Source of the DNA: Burkholderiales bacterium
GTDB taxonomy: Bacteria; Pseudomonadota; Gammaproteobacteria; Burkholderiales; JAEUOS01
Assembly: GCA_016790635.1 (NCBI GenBank)
Contig: JAEUOR010000037.1
Location: 62,001 to 126,000, forward strand
Direction: 5' to 3'
DNA: 64,000 nucleotides
Positions 35,841 through 46,613 of the stretch are shown here, one piece after another. Position 1 is the stretch's first letter, and each line of letters begins with the position of its first letter. A program made the position numbers and the translations under genes. Under the pieces are notes generated by a model. It saw nothing but the letters and a program-made list of their open reading frames with translations. It searched no databases and was not told the origin of the DNA.

Positions 35841-36404
35841 CTAGCGTTTGAGGAAATTGTCGAGCATGGCATGACCATGTTCGGTGAGGACGGATTCGGG
35901 GTGGAACTGCACGCCTTCGATGTCGAATTCGCGGTGCTTCACACCCATGATCTCGCCATCCGCGGTCCACGCGGTGACCTGCAGCGCGGCCGGCAGCGAT
36001 GCCCGCTCGATGGCCAGCGAGTGATAGCGCGTCGCATCGAAAGGCGCAGGCAGGCCGGCGAAGACGCCGTGCCCCTCGTGCAGGATCGGGCTCACCTTGC
36101 CGTGCATCAGTTGCCTGGCGTGCACGATGCGGCCGCCGAAGGCCTGGCCGATGGCCTGGTAACCCAGGCACACGCCCAGGATGGGCACGCGTCCGGCGAA
36201 GGCCCGGATCGCGTCCAGCGACACGCCGGCCTGGTCCGGCGCGCAGGGGCCGGGCGAGACGACGATTTTCTCGGGCGCCATCTTCTCAATGTCGGCCACC
36301 GAGGCCGCGTCGTTCAACACCACCTCGACCTCGGCGCCGAGTTCGCCCAGGTACTGCACCAGGTTCCAGGTGAACGAATCGTAGTTGTCGATCATGAGGA
36401 TCAT
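35841..36404 (-). CDS. trpG: Anthranilate synthase component II (glutamine amidotransferase)
   Basis: A 187-residue class I glutamine amidotransferase that supplies ammonia to TrpE. The oxyanion segment is [13 protein letters not shown], the nucleophile is in [17 protein letters not shown] (Cys about residue 79) and the catalytic His-Glu is in [13 protein letters not shown] (about residue 168). In many bacteria the same protein also serves folate synthesis. The ATG at 36404 ([11 protein letters not shown]) matches the family; the longer open frame upstream overlaps trpE and was discarded. Confidence 0.95.
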   Translation of the reverse strand: MILMIDNYDSFTWNLVQYLGELGAEVEVVLNDAASVADIEKMAPEKIVVSPGPCAPDQAGVSLDAIRAFAGRVPILGVCLGYQAIGQAFGGRIVHARQLMHGKVSPILHEGHGVFAGLPAPFDATRYHSLAIERASLPAALQVTAWTADGEIMGVKHREFDIEGVQFHPESVLTEHGHAMLDNFLKR

Positions 36405-36414
36405 GATGCTCTCC

Positions 36415-37974
36415 TCAATCGATCGTGGTGTCGAGACCTGCGCTCGCCACCTCGGCCGCGCGCAGCACGGCCTGCGCCTTGATCCTGGTCTCGTTCCACT
36501 CGGCCTCGGGCACGGAATCGGCAACGATGCCGGCCGCGGCCTGCACGTGCAGCCGCCCGTCCTTGACGATGCCGGTGCGGATGGTGATGGCCACATCCAT
36601 GTCGCCATGAAAACCGATATAGCCGGCGGCGCCGCCGTAGAGTCCGCGCCGCGCGGGTTCAATCTCCTCGATGATCTCCATGGCGCGCACCTTGGGCGCG
36701 CCGGTCAGCGTCCCCGCCGGAAAGCTGGCCTTGAACACGTCGAGCGCATCGAGGCCGTCCTTGAGCCTGCCTTCGACCGAGGAAACGATATGCATGACAT
36801 GCGAGTAGCGCTCGATGATCATGCTGTCGGTCACCTTGACGCTGCCGGTCGTGGCGATGCGGCCGATGTCGTTCCTGGCCAGGTCGATCAGCATGACGTG
36901 CTCGGCGCGCTCCTTGGGGTCGGCCAGCAGTTCGTCGGCGAGGGCCCGGTCGGCCTCGGGCGTCTTGCCGCGCGGCCGCGTGCCCGCGATCGGGCGGATG
37001 GTCACGCGCTTGGGACCGGCCGCCTGCCCGCCGGCCTCAGGTTCGACGCGAACCAGGATCTCCGGCGATGCGCTGACCACATGCAGGTCGCGCAGGTTGA
37101 AGTAGATCATGTAGGGCGACGGATTCAGGGTGCGCAACGCGCGATACAACGCGATGGGCGCGGCGTCGAACTCGCGCGTCAGCCGCTGGCCGATCTGCAC
37201 CTGCATGCAGTCGCCGTCGACGATGTACTGCTTGCAGCGCGCCACCGCGGCCAGGTAGGTGGCCTCGCCGATGTTGGAGCGCGCCTCGTCGAGGGTGGCG
37301 GCGCCGTGCGGCGGCACCGCGAGCGGTCGGCGCAGCCCGGCCAAGAGCGCCTTGAGGCGCTCGCGTCCGTAGTCGTAGCTCATCGGGTTGCGCGGATCGA
37401 CATAGACCACCAGGTACAGCTTGCCGGCCAGGTTGTCGACGATCGCGACCTCCTCGCTTTGCATGAGGACGATGTCAGGGGCGCCGATCGGGTCGGGCTT
37501 CTCGCCGTGCCGGGCCTCGCGCTCGCGAATGAAGCGGTCCAGGCGCGGCTCGACATGGCGCACGCAGTCGTAGCCGAAGGCGCCCACCAGACCGCCGGTG
37601 AAGCGCGGCAATCCCTCCAGCGGCGCGACCTTGAAGCGTTTCAGGTAGGCGCGCACGAAGTCGAGCGGGTTGACATCCGCATGCTCCTCGACCACGGCTT
37701 CGCCGCTCAGGACCGACACCGCGCGACCGCGCGCGGTGATGCGCGTCTGGCAGGGCAGGCCGATGAAGGAATAGCGACCGAAACGCTCGCCACCGACCAC
37801 CGATTCGAGCAGGTAGGTGTAGGGCGCGTCGGCCAGCTTCAGGTAGATCGACAGCGGTGTGTCGAAATCGGCGAAGGTTTCCAGCACCAGCGGGATGCGG
37901 TTGTATCCGGCCTGCTTGAACGCATCAAAAGCGTCGCGCGGCAAGATACCCCGCGCATGGGGGGAAGCTGACAT
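36415..37974 (-). CDS. trpE: Anthranilate synthase component I
   Basis: A 519-residue TrpE, turning chorismate into anthranilate with ammonia from TrpG. The feedback region near the N-terminus contains [21 protein letters not shown], with the LLES element that binds tryptophan in studied TrpE proteins. Catalytic motifs include [27 protein letters not shown] (about residue 335), [11 protein letters not shown] and [15 protein letters not shown], then [18 protein letters not shown]. The ATG at 37974 follows a CTGGAG site. The gap upstream has several hairpins but no obvious Trp-codon leader peptide. Confidence 0.96.
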   Translation of the reverse strand: MSASPHARGILPRDAFDAFKQAGYNRIPLVLETFADFDTPLSIYLKLADAPYTYLLESVVGGERFGRYSFIGLPCQTRITARGRAVSVLSGEAVVEEHADVNPLDFVRAYLKRFKVAPLEGLPRFTGGLVGAFGYDCVRHVEPRLDRFIREREARHGEKPDPIGAPDIVLMQSEEVAIVDNLAGKLYLVVYVDPRNPMSYDYGRERLKALLAGLRRPLAVPPHGAATLDEARSNIGEATYLAAVARCKQYIVDGDCMQVQIGQRLTREFDAAPIALYRALRTLNPSPYMIYFNLRDLHVVSASPEILVRVEPEAGGQAAGPKRVTIRPIAGTRPRGKTPEADRALADELLADPKERAEHVMLIDLARNDIGRIATTGSVKVTDSMIIERYSHVMHIVSSVEGRLKDGLDALDVFKASFPAGTLTGAPKVRAMEIIEEIEPARRGLYGGAAGYIGFHGDMDVAITIRTGIVKDGRLHVQAAAGIVADSVPEAEWNETRIKAQAVLRAAEVASAGLDTTID

Positions 37975-38130
37975 GATGATCCACTCCAGATTGCAACTGC
38001 ACGACTTCACTGCGGGCCGCGCCGGCTACGCCGGCACGGACGGGGGCCCCGGATCGGGGCGAAGGCCACTAGCTACGCCAGGGCCAGGCTCCCGGAGCGG
38101 CGCTCCACACACAGTGCATTGCAGGATGGT
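37975..38130 (-). promoter_or_regulatory. gph-trpE gap with serial hairpins, possible trp leader
   Basis: Three inverted repeats lie in this 156-base gap: gccgg/ccggc (38021-38035), gccccg/cggggc (38046-38060) and ggagc/gctcc (38094-38106). They could form a transcript leader that controls trpE. I searched the minus strand for a short peptide with tandem tgg codons and found none, so classical attenuation is not supported. Confidence 0.3.
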
Positions 38131-38850
38131 TCATCGTTTCGGACGGCTTATCCAAGCTTGAGAGGAGTCGCACAACAGCAGCGCGACGTGTTCAAGGTCG
38201 CGCACTATACCATCGCAATCGATCTCCTGCACCGGCCGACCCTCGTTGTAGCCATAAGGAACGATCCACACCGGGCAGCCCGCGGCGCGCGCGGCCGCGG
38301 CATCGTTGACCGAGTCACCCACCATCAGCAGGTCAGGCACGGCAACGCCCAGCGCGTCGGCGCCGGCCATGATCATGTCGGGGTGGGGCTTCCTGCGCGG
38401 CGTGGTGTCGCCGCAGATCACCGCGCTGAAAGAGGCCGCGAGGCCGGCGCGCTCGAGCAGGGGAAGCGTGAACGCGCCGGCCTTGTTGGTGCACACGCCG
38501 AGCGGAATGCCGGCCGCGCGCAGGCGCTCAAGACCGGCCACGACGCCCCGGTAGGGCCGGGCCAGGCGACCGTTCTGTTCCGCATACCGCAGCATGTAGG
38601 CCTGCCGTGCCCGGTCGAACAGGCGCTCGTCCTCCTCCCTGCCCAGATGGTCCAGGCAGCGGCGTATCAGGACGTCGATGCCCTTGCCGACAAAGGTCTC
38701 GACGATCGACGCTGAAATCGGCGCCAGGCCGCAATCCGACAATGCCGCGTTGGCGGCAGCAGCCAGATCCGGGGAGGTGTGCAGCAGCGTACCGTCGAGG
38801 TCGAAGAGCACCGCGCGAGGCGGCGCAGGCAATGGGGCAACGCGTTCCAT
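38131..38850 (-). CDS. gph: Phosphoglycolate phosphatase
   Basis: A 239-residue HAD-superfamily phosphatase of the Gph type, which removes 2-phosphoglycolate arising from DNA repair or oxygenase reactions. HAD motif I is VLFDLDGTLLHTSPDL (residues 14-29), motif II is in GVCTNKAGAF, the motif III Lys in RRKPHPDMI and motif IV in LLMVGDSVNDAAAARAAG. Its placement just upstream of trpE on the same strand is the usual betaproteobacterial arrangement. A divergent Bug receptor gene follows on the other strand. Confidence 0.92.
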   Translation of the reverse strand: MERVAPLPAPPRAVLFDLDGTLLHTSPDLAAAANAALSDCGLAPISASIVETFVGKGIDVLIRRCLDHLGREEDERLFDRARQAYMLRYAEQNGRLARPYRGVVAGLERLRAAGIPLGVCTNKAGAFTLPLLERAGLAASFSAVICGDTTPRRKPHPDMIMAGADALGVAVPDLLMVGDSVNDAAAARAAGCPVWIVPYGYNEGRPVQEIDCDGIVRDLEHVALLLCDSSQAWISRPKR

Positions 38851-38914
38851 GACCCCGATTATCGCCGCGGGCCGGGCTGTGGCAGACTGCGCGCTCGCAA
38901 CCGGAGGGCTCACC

Positions 38915-39901
38915 GTGATCCGTTCCCTTTTTTCGCAAGCAGGCGTCTGTGCACTCTTGGCGTGCCTCTGCGCCTGGCCCGCGGCCGGCGCGCTGGCCCA
39001 GGCACCCGACCGCCCGCTGCGCATCATCCTCCCGGTCGGCGCAGGTTCGGGAGTCGATGTCATCACCCGCAGTCTGACCGGCGCGCTGTCGCGCGCCCTG
39101 GGTGGCCAGTCGGTGGTCGTGGAAAACCAGCCCGGTGCGGGCGGCATCCCGGGCACGCACGCGATGATCAAGTCCGCGCCCGATGGCAACACCCTCAGCA
39201 TCGTCGCCAATACCCATGTGATCGCCCCCTCGGTGCTCAAGTCCATGCCCTTCGATGCGATCGCCGACGTGACGCCGATCGCCATACTTGGTTCGTCGCC
39301 CTTCGTGGTGGTGGTCAACCCGAGCAAGGTGAGCGCGACCAATGCGCGCGATCTGGCCGGCTTTCTCAAGGCACGCCCCGGCGCGTATAACTACGCCTCC
39401 TCGGGCAACGGCACGATCCTGCATCTGGCCGGCGAGATGCTGGTCGATGAACTCGGCGCCGACGTGCGCCACATCCCCTACAAGGGGGTCGCCCCCATGC
39501 TGACCGACGTGATCGGCGGGCAGGTCGAGCTGGCGGTGTCGGCACTGCCGACCGTGCAGGGCCACCTGAAGAGCGGCGCGCTGCGCGCCATCGGCGTCGG
39601 CAGCGCGGCGCGCTCGCCGGCGGCGCCGGAGATACCGACCATCGCCGAGCAGGGCTACCCCAACTTCGTGGCCGAGGGCTGGTTCGCGGCGGTCGGACCG
39701 GCCCGCCTGCCGCCCGAGACCGTGCGGCGCCTGCACGCCGCGTTCAGCGCCGCGATGGCGGCAGCGGAAGTACGAGAAGCCATGGCCAAGCAGGGCAACC
39801 TGATCAACGTCACCAGTCCGGAAGGGGCCGCGCAGTTCATGCGCAGCGAAATGGCCAAGTACGCGCGCCTGGTGCAAAAGGCCGGCATCAAGCCCGACTG
39901 A
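38915..39901 (+). CDS. Bug family periplasmic receptor (tripartite tricarboxylate transporter type), second copy
   Basis: A 328-residue Bug receptor with signal peptide ([20 protein letters not shown]) and family stretches [38 protein letters not shown] and [24 protein letters not shown] start at 38915 is proposed because CGGAGGG lies eight bases before it and the signal peptide then has normal length; ATG codons further upstream would add an unlikely tail. No membrane partners are adjacent. The gene lies on the opposite strand between gph and rpe and overlaps the 3' end of rpe by 14 bases. Ligand unknown. Confidence 0.9.
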   Translation: MIRSLFSQAGVCALLACLCAWPAAGALAQAPDRPLRIILPVGAGSGVDVITRSLTGALSRALGGQSVVVENQPGAGGIPGTHAMIKSAPDGNTLSIVANTHVIAPSVLKSMPFDAIADVTPIAILGSSPFVVVVNPSKVSATNARDLAGFLKARPGAYNYASSGNGTILHLAGEMLVDELGADVRHIPYKGVAPMLTDVIGGQVELAVSALPTVQGHLKSGALRAIGVGSAARSPAAPEIPTIAEQGYPNFVAEGWFAAVGPARLPPETVRRLHAAFSAAMAAAEVREAMAKQGNLINVTSPEGAAQFMRSEMAKYARLVQKAGIKPD

Positions 39902-40577
39902 TCTCGCTGCGCATGGCCGCGATCACCGCGGCGTAGTCGGGGGCGCCGAAGATCGCCGATCCGGCGACGAAGGTATCGGCGCCGGCACGGGCGATCGCGC
40001 CGATGTTGTCGACCTTGACCCCGCCATCGACTTCCAGCCAGATGTCGCCGCCGCCGGCAGCGCGATGCGCGTCGATGCGTGCGCGGATCGCGGAGAGCTT
40101 GTCGAGCGCGCCGGAAATGAATTTCTGCCCGCCGAAGCCAGGGTTGACCGACATCACCAGGATCAGGTCGAGTTCGTGCATGACGTGATCAAGGTAATGC
40201 AAGGGCGTACCGGGATTCAGGACCAGCCCCGCCTTGCAGCCGTGTTCACGGATCAACCCCAGGGTGCGATGCACGTGCATCGAAGCTTCGGGGTGAAAGC
40301 TGATGATGTTGGCGCCGGCGCGCGCGAAGTCCGGGACGATGCGATCCACCGGGCTCACCATCAGATGCACGTCGATCGGCGCAGGGCGCCCGTCCTTGAC
40401 CGCATGCGGACGCACCGCCTCGCACACCATCGGCCCGACGGTGAGATTGGGGACGTAGTGGTTGTCCATGACGTCGAAATGCACCACGTCCGCTCCGGCG
40501 GCGAGCACGGTGCGCACCTCTTCGCCCAGACGGGCGAAGTCGGCGGACAGGATCGAAGGAGCGATGCGAAAGGCCAC
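39888..40577 (-). CDS. rpe: Ribulose-phosphate 3-epimerase
   Basis: A 229-residue TIM-barrel epimerase interconverting ribulose-5-phosphate and xylulose-5-phosphate. Motifs are [17 protein letters not shown] at the N-terminus, [19 protein letters not shown] with metal-binding His and Asp, [28 protein letters not shown] and the second catalytic Asp in [14 protein letters not shown]. Its 3' end overlaps the convergent Bug receptor gene. It is divergent from a sugar-acid kinase gene with 47 bases between starts. Confidence 0.96.
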   Translation of the reverse strand: MAFRIAPSILSADFARLGEEVRTVLAAGADVVHFDVMDNHYVPNLTVGPMVCEAVRPHAVKDGRPAPIDVHLMVSPVDRIVPDFARAGANIISFHPEASMHVHRTLGLIREHGCKAGLVLNPGTPLHYLDHVMHELDLILVMSVNPGFGGQKFISGALDKLSAIRARIDAHRAAGGGDIWLEVDGGVKVDNIGAIARAGADTFVAGSAIFGAPDYAAVIAAMRSEISRA

Positions 40578-40624
40578 GGTGCGCGCCGTAAAATGCGGGA
40601 CTTGTCATTCTAGCTTCGCCCTCG

Positions 40625-42142
40625 ATGCGCATCGCCGCGATCGACCTCGGCACTTCTTCGACGCGCGCACTGGTGTTCGAGGACGCGCGCTTCACCGGCA
40701 TCGCCGCGTCGGTCGAGACCGCGCTCGCGCAGCCGGAGCCCGGTGCCGCCCTGCAGGATGCGAACGAGGTGCTGGCGGCGCTGGTGCAGTGCCTGAAGCG
40801 CGTGCGCGCGGCCGGCCCGATCGACTGCGTCGCGTTGTCCTCCGCCATGCACAGCCTGCTGGCCCTCGACGCCGGCGGGCAGGCGCTGACACCGGCCTTC
40901 ACCTGGGCTGACAACCGTGCCGCGCCTGCGGCGACCCGGCTGCGCGATTCGACCGCGGGCGCGGACCTGTATCGGCGCACCGGCGTCCCCCTGCATCCGA
41001 TGGCGCCGCTTTCCAAGCTCGTCTGGCTCAAGCAGAGCGCGCCGCAGGTTTTCGAACGGGCCGCGCGCTTCGTCTCGCTCAAGGAGTTCGTGGTTCATCG
41101 CCTCTTTGGCCAGTGGCTGGTCGATCCGTCCATCGCCGGTGCGAGCGGGCTGTACGACCTGGAAACCGGCGACTGGTGCGAAGCGGCGCTCGCCGCGTGC
41201 GGCGTCGGCCGCGAGCGCCTGTCGCGCATCGTCGCGCCGACCACCCTTCTGTCCGGATTGGCTCCCGACATCGCGCATGCAACCGGTGTCGATGCGGCGA
41301 CGCCCTTCATGCTCGGCGCATCCGACGGTTGCCTGGCCAACCTGGGCGCGGGGCTGCTGGCCGCGGACACGCGACGCCGCGCCGTACTCACCATCGGTAC
41401 CAGCGGGGCGTTGCGCATGGCGGTGCCTTCTCCGGCGCCGGATGCGGCCATGCGCACCTTCTGCTACCGGCTGGACCAGGGCGAATTCGTGATCGGCGGC
41501 GCCACCAACGGCGGGGGCTTGCCGCTGCGCTGGCTGCGCGACAACTTCGCGCAATTGCGTGCCGGTCTTGCAGGCGACGATCCGTACGCGGTCCTGTCCA
41601 GCCTGGCCGAACAGGCGCCCGTCGGCGCGCAGGGCCTGTTGTTCCACCCCTATCTGGCAGGCGAGCGCGCCCCCTTGTGGAATGCGCATGCGCGCGCCTC
41701 CTTCATCGGGCTCACGTTCGCCCATGGCCCGGCCCATCTGGTGCGCGCGGTCATGGAAGGCGTGCTTTTCAATCTGGCGATGATCCTCGACGTTCTGGAG
41801 GAACTCGCGGGCGGTCCGGTCGATGAGGTATTGGCCGGCGGGGGCTTCGCGAAGTCATCTTTCTGGCTGACGATGGCCGCCGACCTCTTCGGGCGCGACC
41901 TGCTGGTGGCCGACAACCCCGAATCGACCGCGCAGGGCGCCGCGCTGATGGCGCTCAAGGCCACCGGCCGCGTCGCCTCCCTGGCGCAGGCGGTCGCCCT
42001 GCTCCCGGTCGCCACGCGCCGCCTGCGGCCCGACCCCGCGCGCCACGCGCGCTACGCGCACATCAAGCGGGTCTACGCGACCCTGCCTGCTACACTCGCG
42101 CCCCTTTATCCGGCGCTGGCCGAACTCGGCCGCGCACCCTGA
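40625..42142 (+). CDS. FGGY family carbohydrate kinase, gluconokinase-like
   Basis: A 505-residue FGGY kinase. The N-terminal ATPase fold starts [18 protein letters not shown], the substrate loop has [17 protein letters not shown], and the C-terminal half has [34 protein letters not shown] and the FGGY signature region [20 protein letters not shown]. Similarity in the [22 protein letters not shown] segment points to the gluconate kinase branch. Being next to rpe, it would feed 6-phosphogluconate or a pentulose phosphate into the pentose phosphate pathway; the substrate is inferred. Confidence 0.88.
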   Translation: MRIAAIDLGTSSTRALVFEDARFTGIAASVETALAQPEPGAALQDANEVLAALVQCLKRVRAAGPIDCVALSSAMHSLLALDAGGQALTPAFTWADNRAAPAATRLRDSTAGADLYRRTGVPLHPMAPLSKLVWLKQSAPQVFERAARFVSLKEFVVHRLFGQWLVDPSIAGASGLYDLETGDWCEAALAACGVGRERLSRIVAPTTLLSGLAPDIAHATGVDAATPFMLGASDGCLANLGAGLLAADTRRRAVLTIGTSGALRMAVPSPAPDAAMRTFCYRLDQGEFVIGGATNGGGLPLRWLRDNFAQLRAGLAGDDPYAVLSSLAEQAPVGAQGLLFHPYLAGERAPLWNAHARASFIGLTFAHGPAHLVRAVMEGVLFNLAMILDVLEELAGGPVDEVLAGGGFAKSSFWLTMAADLFGRDLLVADNPESTAQGAALMALKATGRVASLAQAVALLPVATRRLRPDPARHARYAHIKRVYATLPATLAPLYPALAELGRAP

Positions 42143-42162
42143 TCGACGGCAGGACATCGAAC

Positions 42163-43008
42163 ATGGCAGCACGCATCATCGACGGCACGGCGCTTGCGGG
42201 GCGTCTGCGCGAAGCGACCCGGCAGGAAGTCCAGGCGCTGCGCGCGCGCGGCGTCGCTCCCGGCCTGGCCGTCGTGATCGTCGGCGACGATCCGGCATCC
42301 AGGGTCTATGTGCGCAACAAGATCAAGTCCTGCGAGGCGGCCGGCATCGCCTCGACCCTGATCGAATTGCCTGCGACGACCGATGAGGCGACCCTGCTCG
42401 CGCGCGTCGCTGCTCTCAACGCCGACCGCGCCGTGCACGGCATCCTGGTGCAGTTGCCCCTGCCTGCGCACGTCGACGCCGGCCGCATCATCGAAGCCAT
42501 CGCCCCGGCAAAGGATGTCGATGGATTCCACGTCGCCTCGTCCGGCGCGCTCATGACCGGCCTGCCGGGTTTCGTGCCCTGTACACCGGCGGGGGTCATG
42601 GCCATGCTCGACGACGCGCAGGTGCCGCTGTCCGGCAGCCGCGCGGTCATCATCGGGCGCTCCAATATCGTCGGCAAGCCCTTGGCGATGCTGCTCTTGC
42701 AATCCGATGCCACGGTCACCATCTGCCACTCACGCACGCGTGACCTGGCCGCGATCACGCGCGAGGCCGACATCCTGGTGGCCGCCATCGGTCGCGCGAA
42801 CTTCGTCACCGCCGACATGGTCAAACCCGGGGCCTGCGTGATCGACGTCGGCATCAACCGCCTGCCCGATGGCAAATTGGCCGGCGACGTGGATTTCAAC
42901 GCCGTTGCGCAGGTCGCCGGCTGGATCACCCCTGTGCCGGGTGGCGTCGGCCCGATGACCATCGCCATGCTTCTGGCAAACACCTTGAAGGCAGCACGCA
43001 AGCCATGA
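42163..43008 (+). CDS. folD: Methylenetetrahydrofolate dehydrogenase / methenyltetrahydrofolate cyclohydrolase
   Basis: A 281-residue bifunctional FolD of one-carbon metabolism. The folate site has [20 protein letters not shown] with the catalytic Lys (about residue 52), and [13 protein letters not shown]; the NADP domain has [20 protein letters not shown] and [11 protein letters not shown]; the C-terminus has the family signature [17 protein letters not shown]. Its stop overlaps the ATG of the M3 peptidase by four bases. Confidence 0.97.
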   Translation: MAARIIDGTALAGRLREATRQEVQALRARGVAPGLAVVIVGDDPASRVYVRNKIKSCEAAGIASTLIELPATTDEATLLARVAALNADRAVHGILVQLPLPAHVDAGRIIEAIAPAKDVDGFHVASSGALMTGLPGFVPCTPAGVMAMLDDAQVPLSGSRAVIIGRSNIVGKPLAMLLLQSDATVTICHSRTRDLAAITREADILVAAIGRANFVTADMVKPGACVIDVGINRLPDGKLAGDVDFNAVAQVAGWITPVPGGVGPMTIAMLLANTLKAARKP

Positions 43009-45053
43009 ACGACAACCCCCTGACCGACTTTTCCGACCTGCCGCGCTTCGCCGACATCCGCCCCGCGCACGTGGCGCCGGCCATCGATGCTCTCATCGGC
43101 GCGTGCCGCGCGACCCTGGCACAGGTCACATCTGACACAAAGCAAATCGGCTGGGACGAATTCGTGGCTCCGCTGGAGGACGCCAACGAACGACTGTCGC
43201 GCGCCTGGGGCGTCATCGGCCATCTGCACGCGGTCGCCGACGCGCCGGAATTGCGCGATGCCTACAACGACAACCTGCCCAAGGTCACCGAATACTGGAC
43301 CGATCTGGGGCAGCACGCGGCCCTGTTCGCCAAGTACAAGGCACTCGCCGCCTCTTCCGGCTTCAGCGCCCTCTCCCGTTCGCGGCGCCGTGTCGTCGAG
43401 AACGCGATCCGCGACTTTCGCTTGAGCGGAGCCGATCTGCCCGCGGAAGCGCAGCGCCGCTTCAAGGAAAACGCCGAGGAGCAGGCCAAGCTGGCAGCGA
43501 AATTCTCCGAAAACGTGCTCGATGCCACCAAGGCCTTCGCGCACTTCGTGGAAGAAGAAAAAGGGCTCGCAGGTCTGCCGGACGACGTGCGCCAGGCCGC
43601 CCGCGAGGCCGCACAGAAGGACGGCCGCGCCGGGTGGAAATTCACCCTGCACGCGCCCTCGTACTTCCCGGTCCTGCAGTTCGCCGACGACCGCAGGCTG
43701 CGCGAAACTATGTATCGGGCGCATGTCACGCGCGCCTCGGAATTCGGCGACGCCAAGCTCGACAACACGCCCCTGATCGACCGCATTCTCCAGCTGCGCC
43801 GCGAAGAGGCGCAGCTCCTTGGCTACCCCGACTTCGCCTGCGTGTCGCTGGTACCCAAGATGGCGGAATCCCCCGCCGAAGTGCTCACGTTCTTGAATGA
43901 CCTGGCGGCGCGTGCACGACCGTTCGGCCAGCGTGACGTCGAGGAACTGAACGACTTCGCCCGCAGCGCCCTGGGGCTTGATCAGTTGCATGCCTGGGAC
44001 GTCGCCTATGTGTCGGAAAAGCTGCGCGAAGCGCGCTATGCGTTCTCGGAACAGGAGGTCAAGCAGTTCTTTCAGGAACCCAAGGTGCTGGAGGGGCTCT
44101 ATCGTGTCATCGAGACCCTGTTCTCGGTCAAGGTCAAGCCCGACAGCGCGGCGGTCTGGAGCGAGGATGCGCACCTGTATCGTATCGAGACCGCGGATGG
44201 TCGCCTGGTCGGACGTTTTTACCTGGACCTGTACGCACGCGACACCAAGCGCGGCGGCGCGTGGATGGACGACGCGGTGGGGCGGCGGCGCATCGGCGGT
44301 GGCGCCGTGCAAACCCCGGTCGCCTACCTGACCTGCAACTTCGCGCGCGGCGTGGGTCAGGTCAACGGCGTGCCGCGACCGGCGTTGTTCACCCACGATG
44401 ACGTCATCACGCTGTTCCATGAATTTGGCCATGGCCTGCACCACCTGCTCACGCGCGTCGGCGACCTGGGCGTCTCGGGCATCGCGGGGGTGGAATGGGA
44501 CGCAGTCGAACTGCCCAGCCAGTTCATGGAGAACTTCTGCTGGGAGTGGGACGTGCTCTGCGGCATGACCGCGCACATCGACAGCGGTGCGCCGCTGCCG
44601 CGCGAACTCTTCGACAAGATGCGCGCGGCGAAGAATTTCCAGGCCGGCATGCAGACCCTGCGGCAGGTCGAGTTCTCCTTGTTCGACATGCACCTGCACC
44701 ATGATTTCGATGCCGCGGCCTCGACGCCGCAGGCCTTGCTGGAGCAGGTGCGCGACCGTGTCGCGGTGCTGCGCCCCCCTGCCTTCAATCGTTTTGCGAA
44801 CAACTTTTCGCATATCTTCGCCGGTGGCTATGCAGCCGGCTACTACAGCTACAAGTGGGCCGAGGTGCTGTCGGCCGACGCCTACGCGGCCTTCGAGGAG
44901 GCTGGCGTGCTCTCCCAGTCTGCCGGAGCGCGCTTTCTGGACGAAGTCCTGGCGGTCGGCGGCAGCCGTCCGGCGGCCGAGAGCTTCGCCGCGTTCCGCG
45001 GCCGCGCCCCCAGCATCGATGCCCTGTTGCGACACAATGGTATGATCGCCTGA
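43005..45053 (+). CDS. prlC: M3 family oligopeptidase A
   Basis: A 682-residue cytoplasmic zinc oligopeptidase of the M3A (OpdA/PrlC) type that degrades short peptides, including cleaved signal peptides in Escherichia coli. The zinc motif is [18 protein letters not shown] (about residue 470) with the third ligand Glu in [20 protein letters not shown]. Other family parts are [18 protein letters not shown] and [20 protein letters not shown] near the C-terminus. It is coupled to folD by an ATGA junction. Confidence 0.95.
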   Translation: MNDNPLTDFSDLPRFADIRPAHVAPAIDALIGACRATLAQVTSDTKQIGWDEFVAPLEDANERLSRAWGVIGHLHAVADAPELRDAYNDNLPKVTEYWTDLGQHAALFAKYKALAASSGFSALSRSRRRVVENAIRDFRLSGADLPAEAQRRFKENAEEQAKLAAKFSENVLDATKAFAHFVEEEKGLAGLPDDVRQAAREAAQKDGRAGWKFTLHAPSYFPVLQFADDRRLRETMYRAHVTRASEFGDAKLDNTPLIDRILQLRREEAQLLGYPDFACVSLVPKMAESPAEVLTFLNDLAARARPFGQRDVEELNDFARSALGLDQLHAWDVAYVSEKLREARYAFSEQEVKQFFQEPKVLEGLYRVIETLFSVKVKPDSAAVWSEDAHLYRIETADGRLVGRFYLDLYARDTKRGGAWMDDAVGRRRIGGGAVQTPVAYLTCNFARGVGQVNGVPRPALFTHDDVITLFHEFGHGLHHLLTRVGDLGVSGIAGVEWDAVELPSQFMENFCWEWDVLCGMTAHIDSGAPLPRELFDKMRAAKNFQAGMQTLRQVEFSLFDMHLHHDFDAAASTPQALLEQVRDRVAVLRPPAFNRFANNFSHIFAGGYAAGYYSYKWAEVLSADAYAAFEEAGVLSQSAGARFLDEVLAVGGSRPAAESFAAFRGRAPSIDALLRHNGMIA

Positions 45054-45086
45054 CGACTTCCCGAGGCGTTTTACGAGGAGGCCCGC

Positions 45087-45785
45087 ATGAAAAATTCCGC
45101 TCTTGCAACCATTGCCGCCGGCCTGATGTGCGCTGTCGCAGCCGCGTCGGCGCTCGCGCAGTACAAGTATGTCGGCCCCGATGGACGCGTGACCTACAGC
45201 GACACGCCTCCACCGACCAGTGCCAAGCCGCTGGGCAAACCTGCGACATCGGCCCCCGCGCCCGCCCCCGCCGGAGGATCGTCCACAACCGGCGCGCAGT
45301 CCCTGCCGTTCGCGTTGCAGGGCCCGACCAAGACCTATCCGGTGGTCATCTATACCGGGGCCGATTGCGAAGCCTGCAACCAGGGCAGGCGCCTCCTCGC
45401 CACACGCGGCGTGCCGTTCGCCGAGAAGACCGTGCGCACCCAGGAAGACCTGAACGCATTCAAGGCCGCGACCGGGTCGTCGCAGATCCCCGTGCTGATG
45501 GTCGGCGGTTCCAAGAGCGTCGGTTTCGATGAATCGGCCTGGAACATCGCGCTCACCGGTGCCGGCTATCCGACCAACAATCAGTTGCCGCCCAACTACA
45601 AGAATCCACCGCCGGCCGCGGCGGCACCGACGGCCAAGCCGGTCGCAGTGGCGCCTTCGCCAAAGCCGCAGGCAGAAGCGCCGCAAGGCGCGCCCGGAGC
45701 GGATGCAGGCCAATCCGCGACACCGCCGACCGCTCCGCCGCCTGCTCCGACGAGCAAGCCACCGACCTGGTTCAAGGGCTTCTGA
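45087..45785 (+). CDS. Exported DUF4124-glutaredoxin domain protein with Pro/Ala-rich tail
   Basis: A 232-residue protein. A signal peptide (AAGLMCAVAAASALAQ) is followed by a DUF4124 stretch (YKYVGPDGRVTYSDTPPP), a Pro/Ala linker, then a glutaredoxin-like thioredoxin fold at residues 85-160 with the active-site pair in TGADCEACNQGRRLL and the cis-Pro in SSQIPVLMVGGSK. The last 65 residues are low-complexity Pro/Ala/Lys. A periplasmic thiol-disulfide or glutathione-linked role is plausible but unproven. An AGGAGG site precedes the ATG. Confidence 0.85.
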   Translation: MKNSALATIAAGLMCAVAAASALAQYKYVGPDGRVTYSDTPPPTSAKPLGKPATSAPAPAPAGGSSTTGAQSLPFALQGPTKTYPVVIYTGADCEACNQGRRLLATRGVPFAEKTVRTQEDLNAFKAATGSSQIPVLMVGGSKSVGFDESAWNIALTGAGYPTNNQLPPNYKNPPPAAAAPTAKPVAVAPSPKPQAEAPQGAPGADAGQSATPPTAPPPAPTSKPPTWFKGF

Positions 45786-45829
45786 GCGGGCAGGTCTCGG
45801 CCGCACATGGTGCGGCTTGAAATGCGTCG

Positions 45830-46600
45830 ATGCGGCTCGCCACCTGGAACGTCAATTCGCTGAACGTGCGCCTGGCGCATGTTCTGGACTGGCTCGTCAC
45901 TGCCGATGTCGACGTCCTGTGCCTGCAGGAGCTGAAGCTCGCCAATGAGAAGTATCCGCACGATGCGCTGCAAGCGGCAGGCTACACGTCGGCGATCAAC
46001 GGGCAGAAGACCTACAACGGGGTGGCCATCCTGTCGCGCCTGCCGATGGCAGATGTCGCGCTGGACATGCCGGATTACGCCGACGAGCAAAAGCGCGTCA
46101 TCGCCGCAACTGTTGCCGGGGTGCGCGTGGTGTGCGCGTACTTCCCCAACGGCCAGAGCCTGGAGTCCGACAAGTACCGCTACAAGCTCGACTGGCTCGA
46201 CGCGATGCACGGCTACATGGAAGCGACGCTCAAGCAGCACCAAAGGGTGGCCTTGCTGGGCGACTACAACATCGCGCCGGAAGACCGCGACGTGCACGAC
46301 CCCAAGGCCTGGGAGGGCCAGGTGCTGGTGAGCGAGCGAGAGCGTGCGGCCTGGCAGCGCCTGATCGCACTGGGTCTTGCCGACTGTTATCGCCTTTTCG
46401 AGCAACCGGAAAAGAGTTTTTCCTGGTGGGACTATCGCATGCTCGGTTTTCGCCGCAACGCCGGGTTGCGCATCGACCACATCCTGGCTTCGCCGGCGCT
46501 CGCGCCCGATTGCCGCGCCTGCGTGATCGACAAGGCGCCGCGCAAGCTGGAAAAGCCTTCCGACCACGCGCCGGTCATCGCCGACTTCGCCGTCGCCTAG
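45830..46600 (+). CDS. xthA: Exodeoxyribonuclease III
   Basis: A 256-residue AP endonuclease / 3'-5' exonuclease of the ExoIII family used in base excision repair. Catalytic elements: LATWNVNSLNVRL, DVLCLQELKLANEKYP with the metal-binding Glu, LLGDYNIAPEDRDVHDPKAW (Asp, Asn), FSWWDYRMLGFRRNAGLRID and HILASPAL, then the terminal PSDHAPVIADF with catalytic Asp-His. Length and motifs are normal. It is followed by a small lipoprotein gene thirteen bases on. Confidence 0.94.
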   Translation: MRLATWNVNSLNVRLAHVLDWLVTADVDVLCLQELKLANEKYPHDALQAAGYTSAINGQKTYNGVAILSRLPMADVALDMPDYADEQKRVIAATVAGVRVVCAYFPNGQSLESDKYRYKLDWLDAMHGYMEATLKQHQRVALLGDYNIAPEDRDVHDPKAWEGQVLVSERERAAWQRLIALGLADCYRLFEQPEKSFSWWDYRMLGFRRNAGLRIDHILASPALAPDCRACVIDKAPRKLEKPSDHAPVIADFAVA

Positions 46601-46613
46601 GAGTTCGATTTCC

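Noticed and set aside
37975..38130. Classical trp attenuator with leader peptide
   Set aside because: No short minus-strand frame with adjacent tgg codons was found, so only the hairpins are reported.
42306..45806. Very long open frame on the minus strand (1166 codons)
   Set aside because: It lies antisense to folD, prlC and the glutaredoxin-like gene, all with clear family motifs. Its translation is low-complexity and has no recognisable domain; long antisense frames are expected at this GC content.
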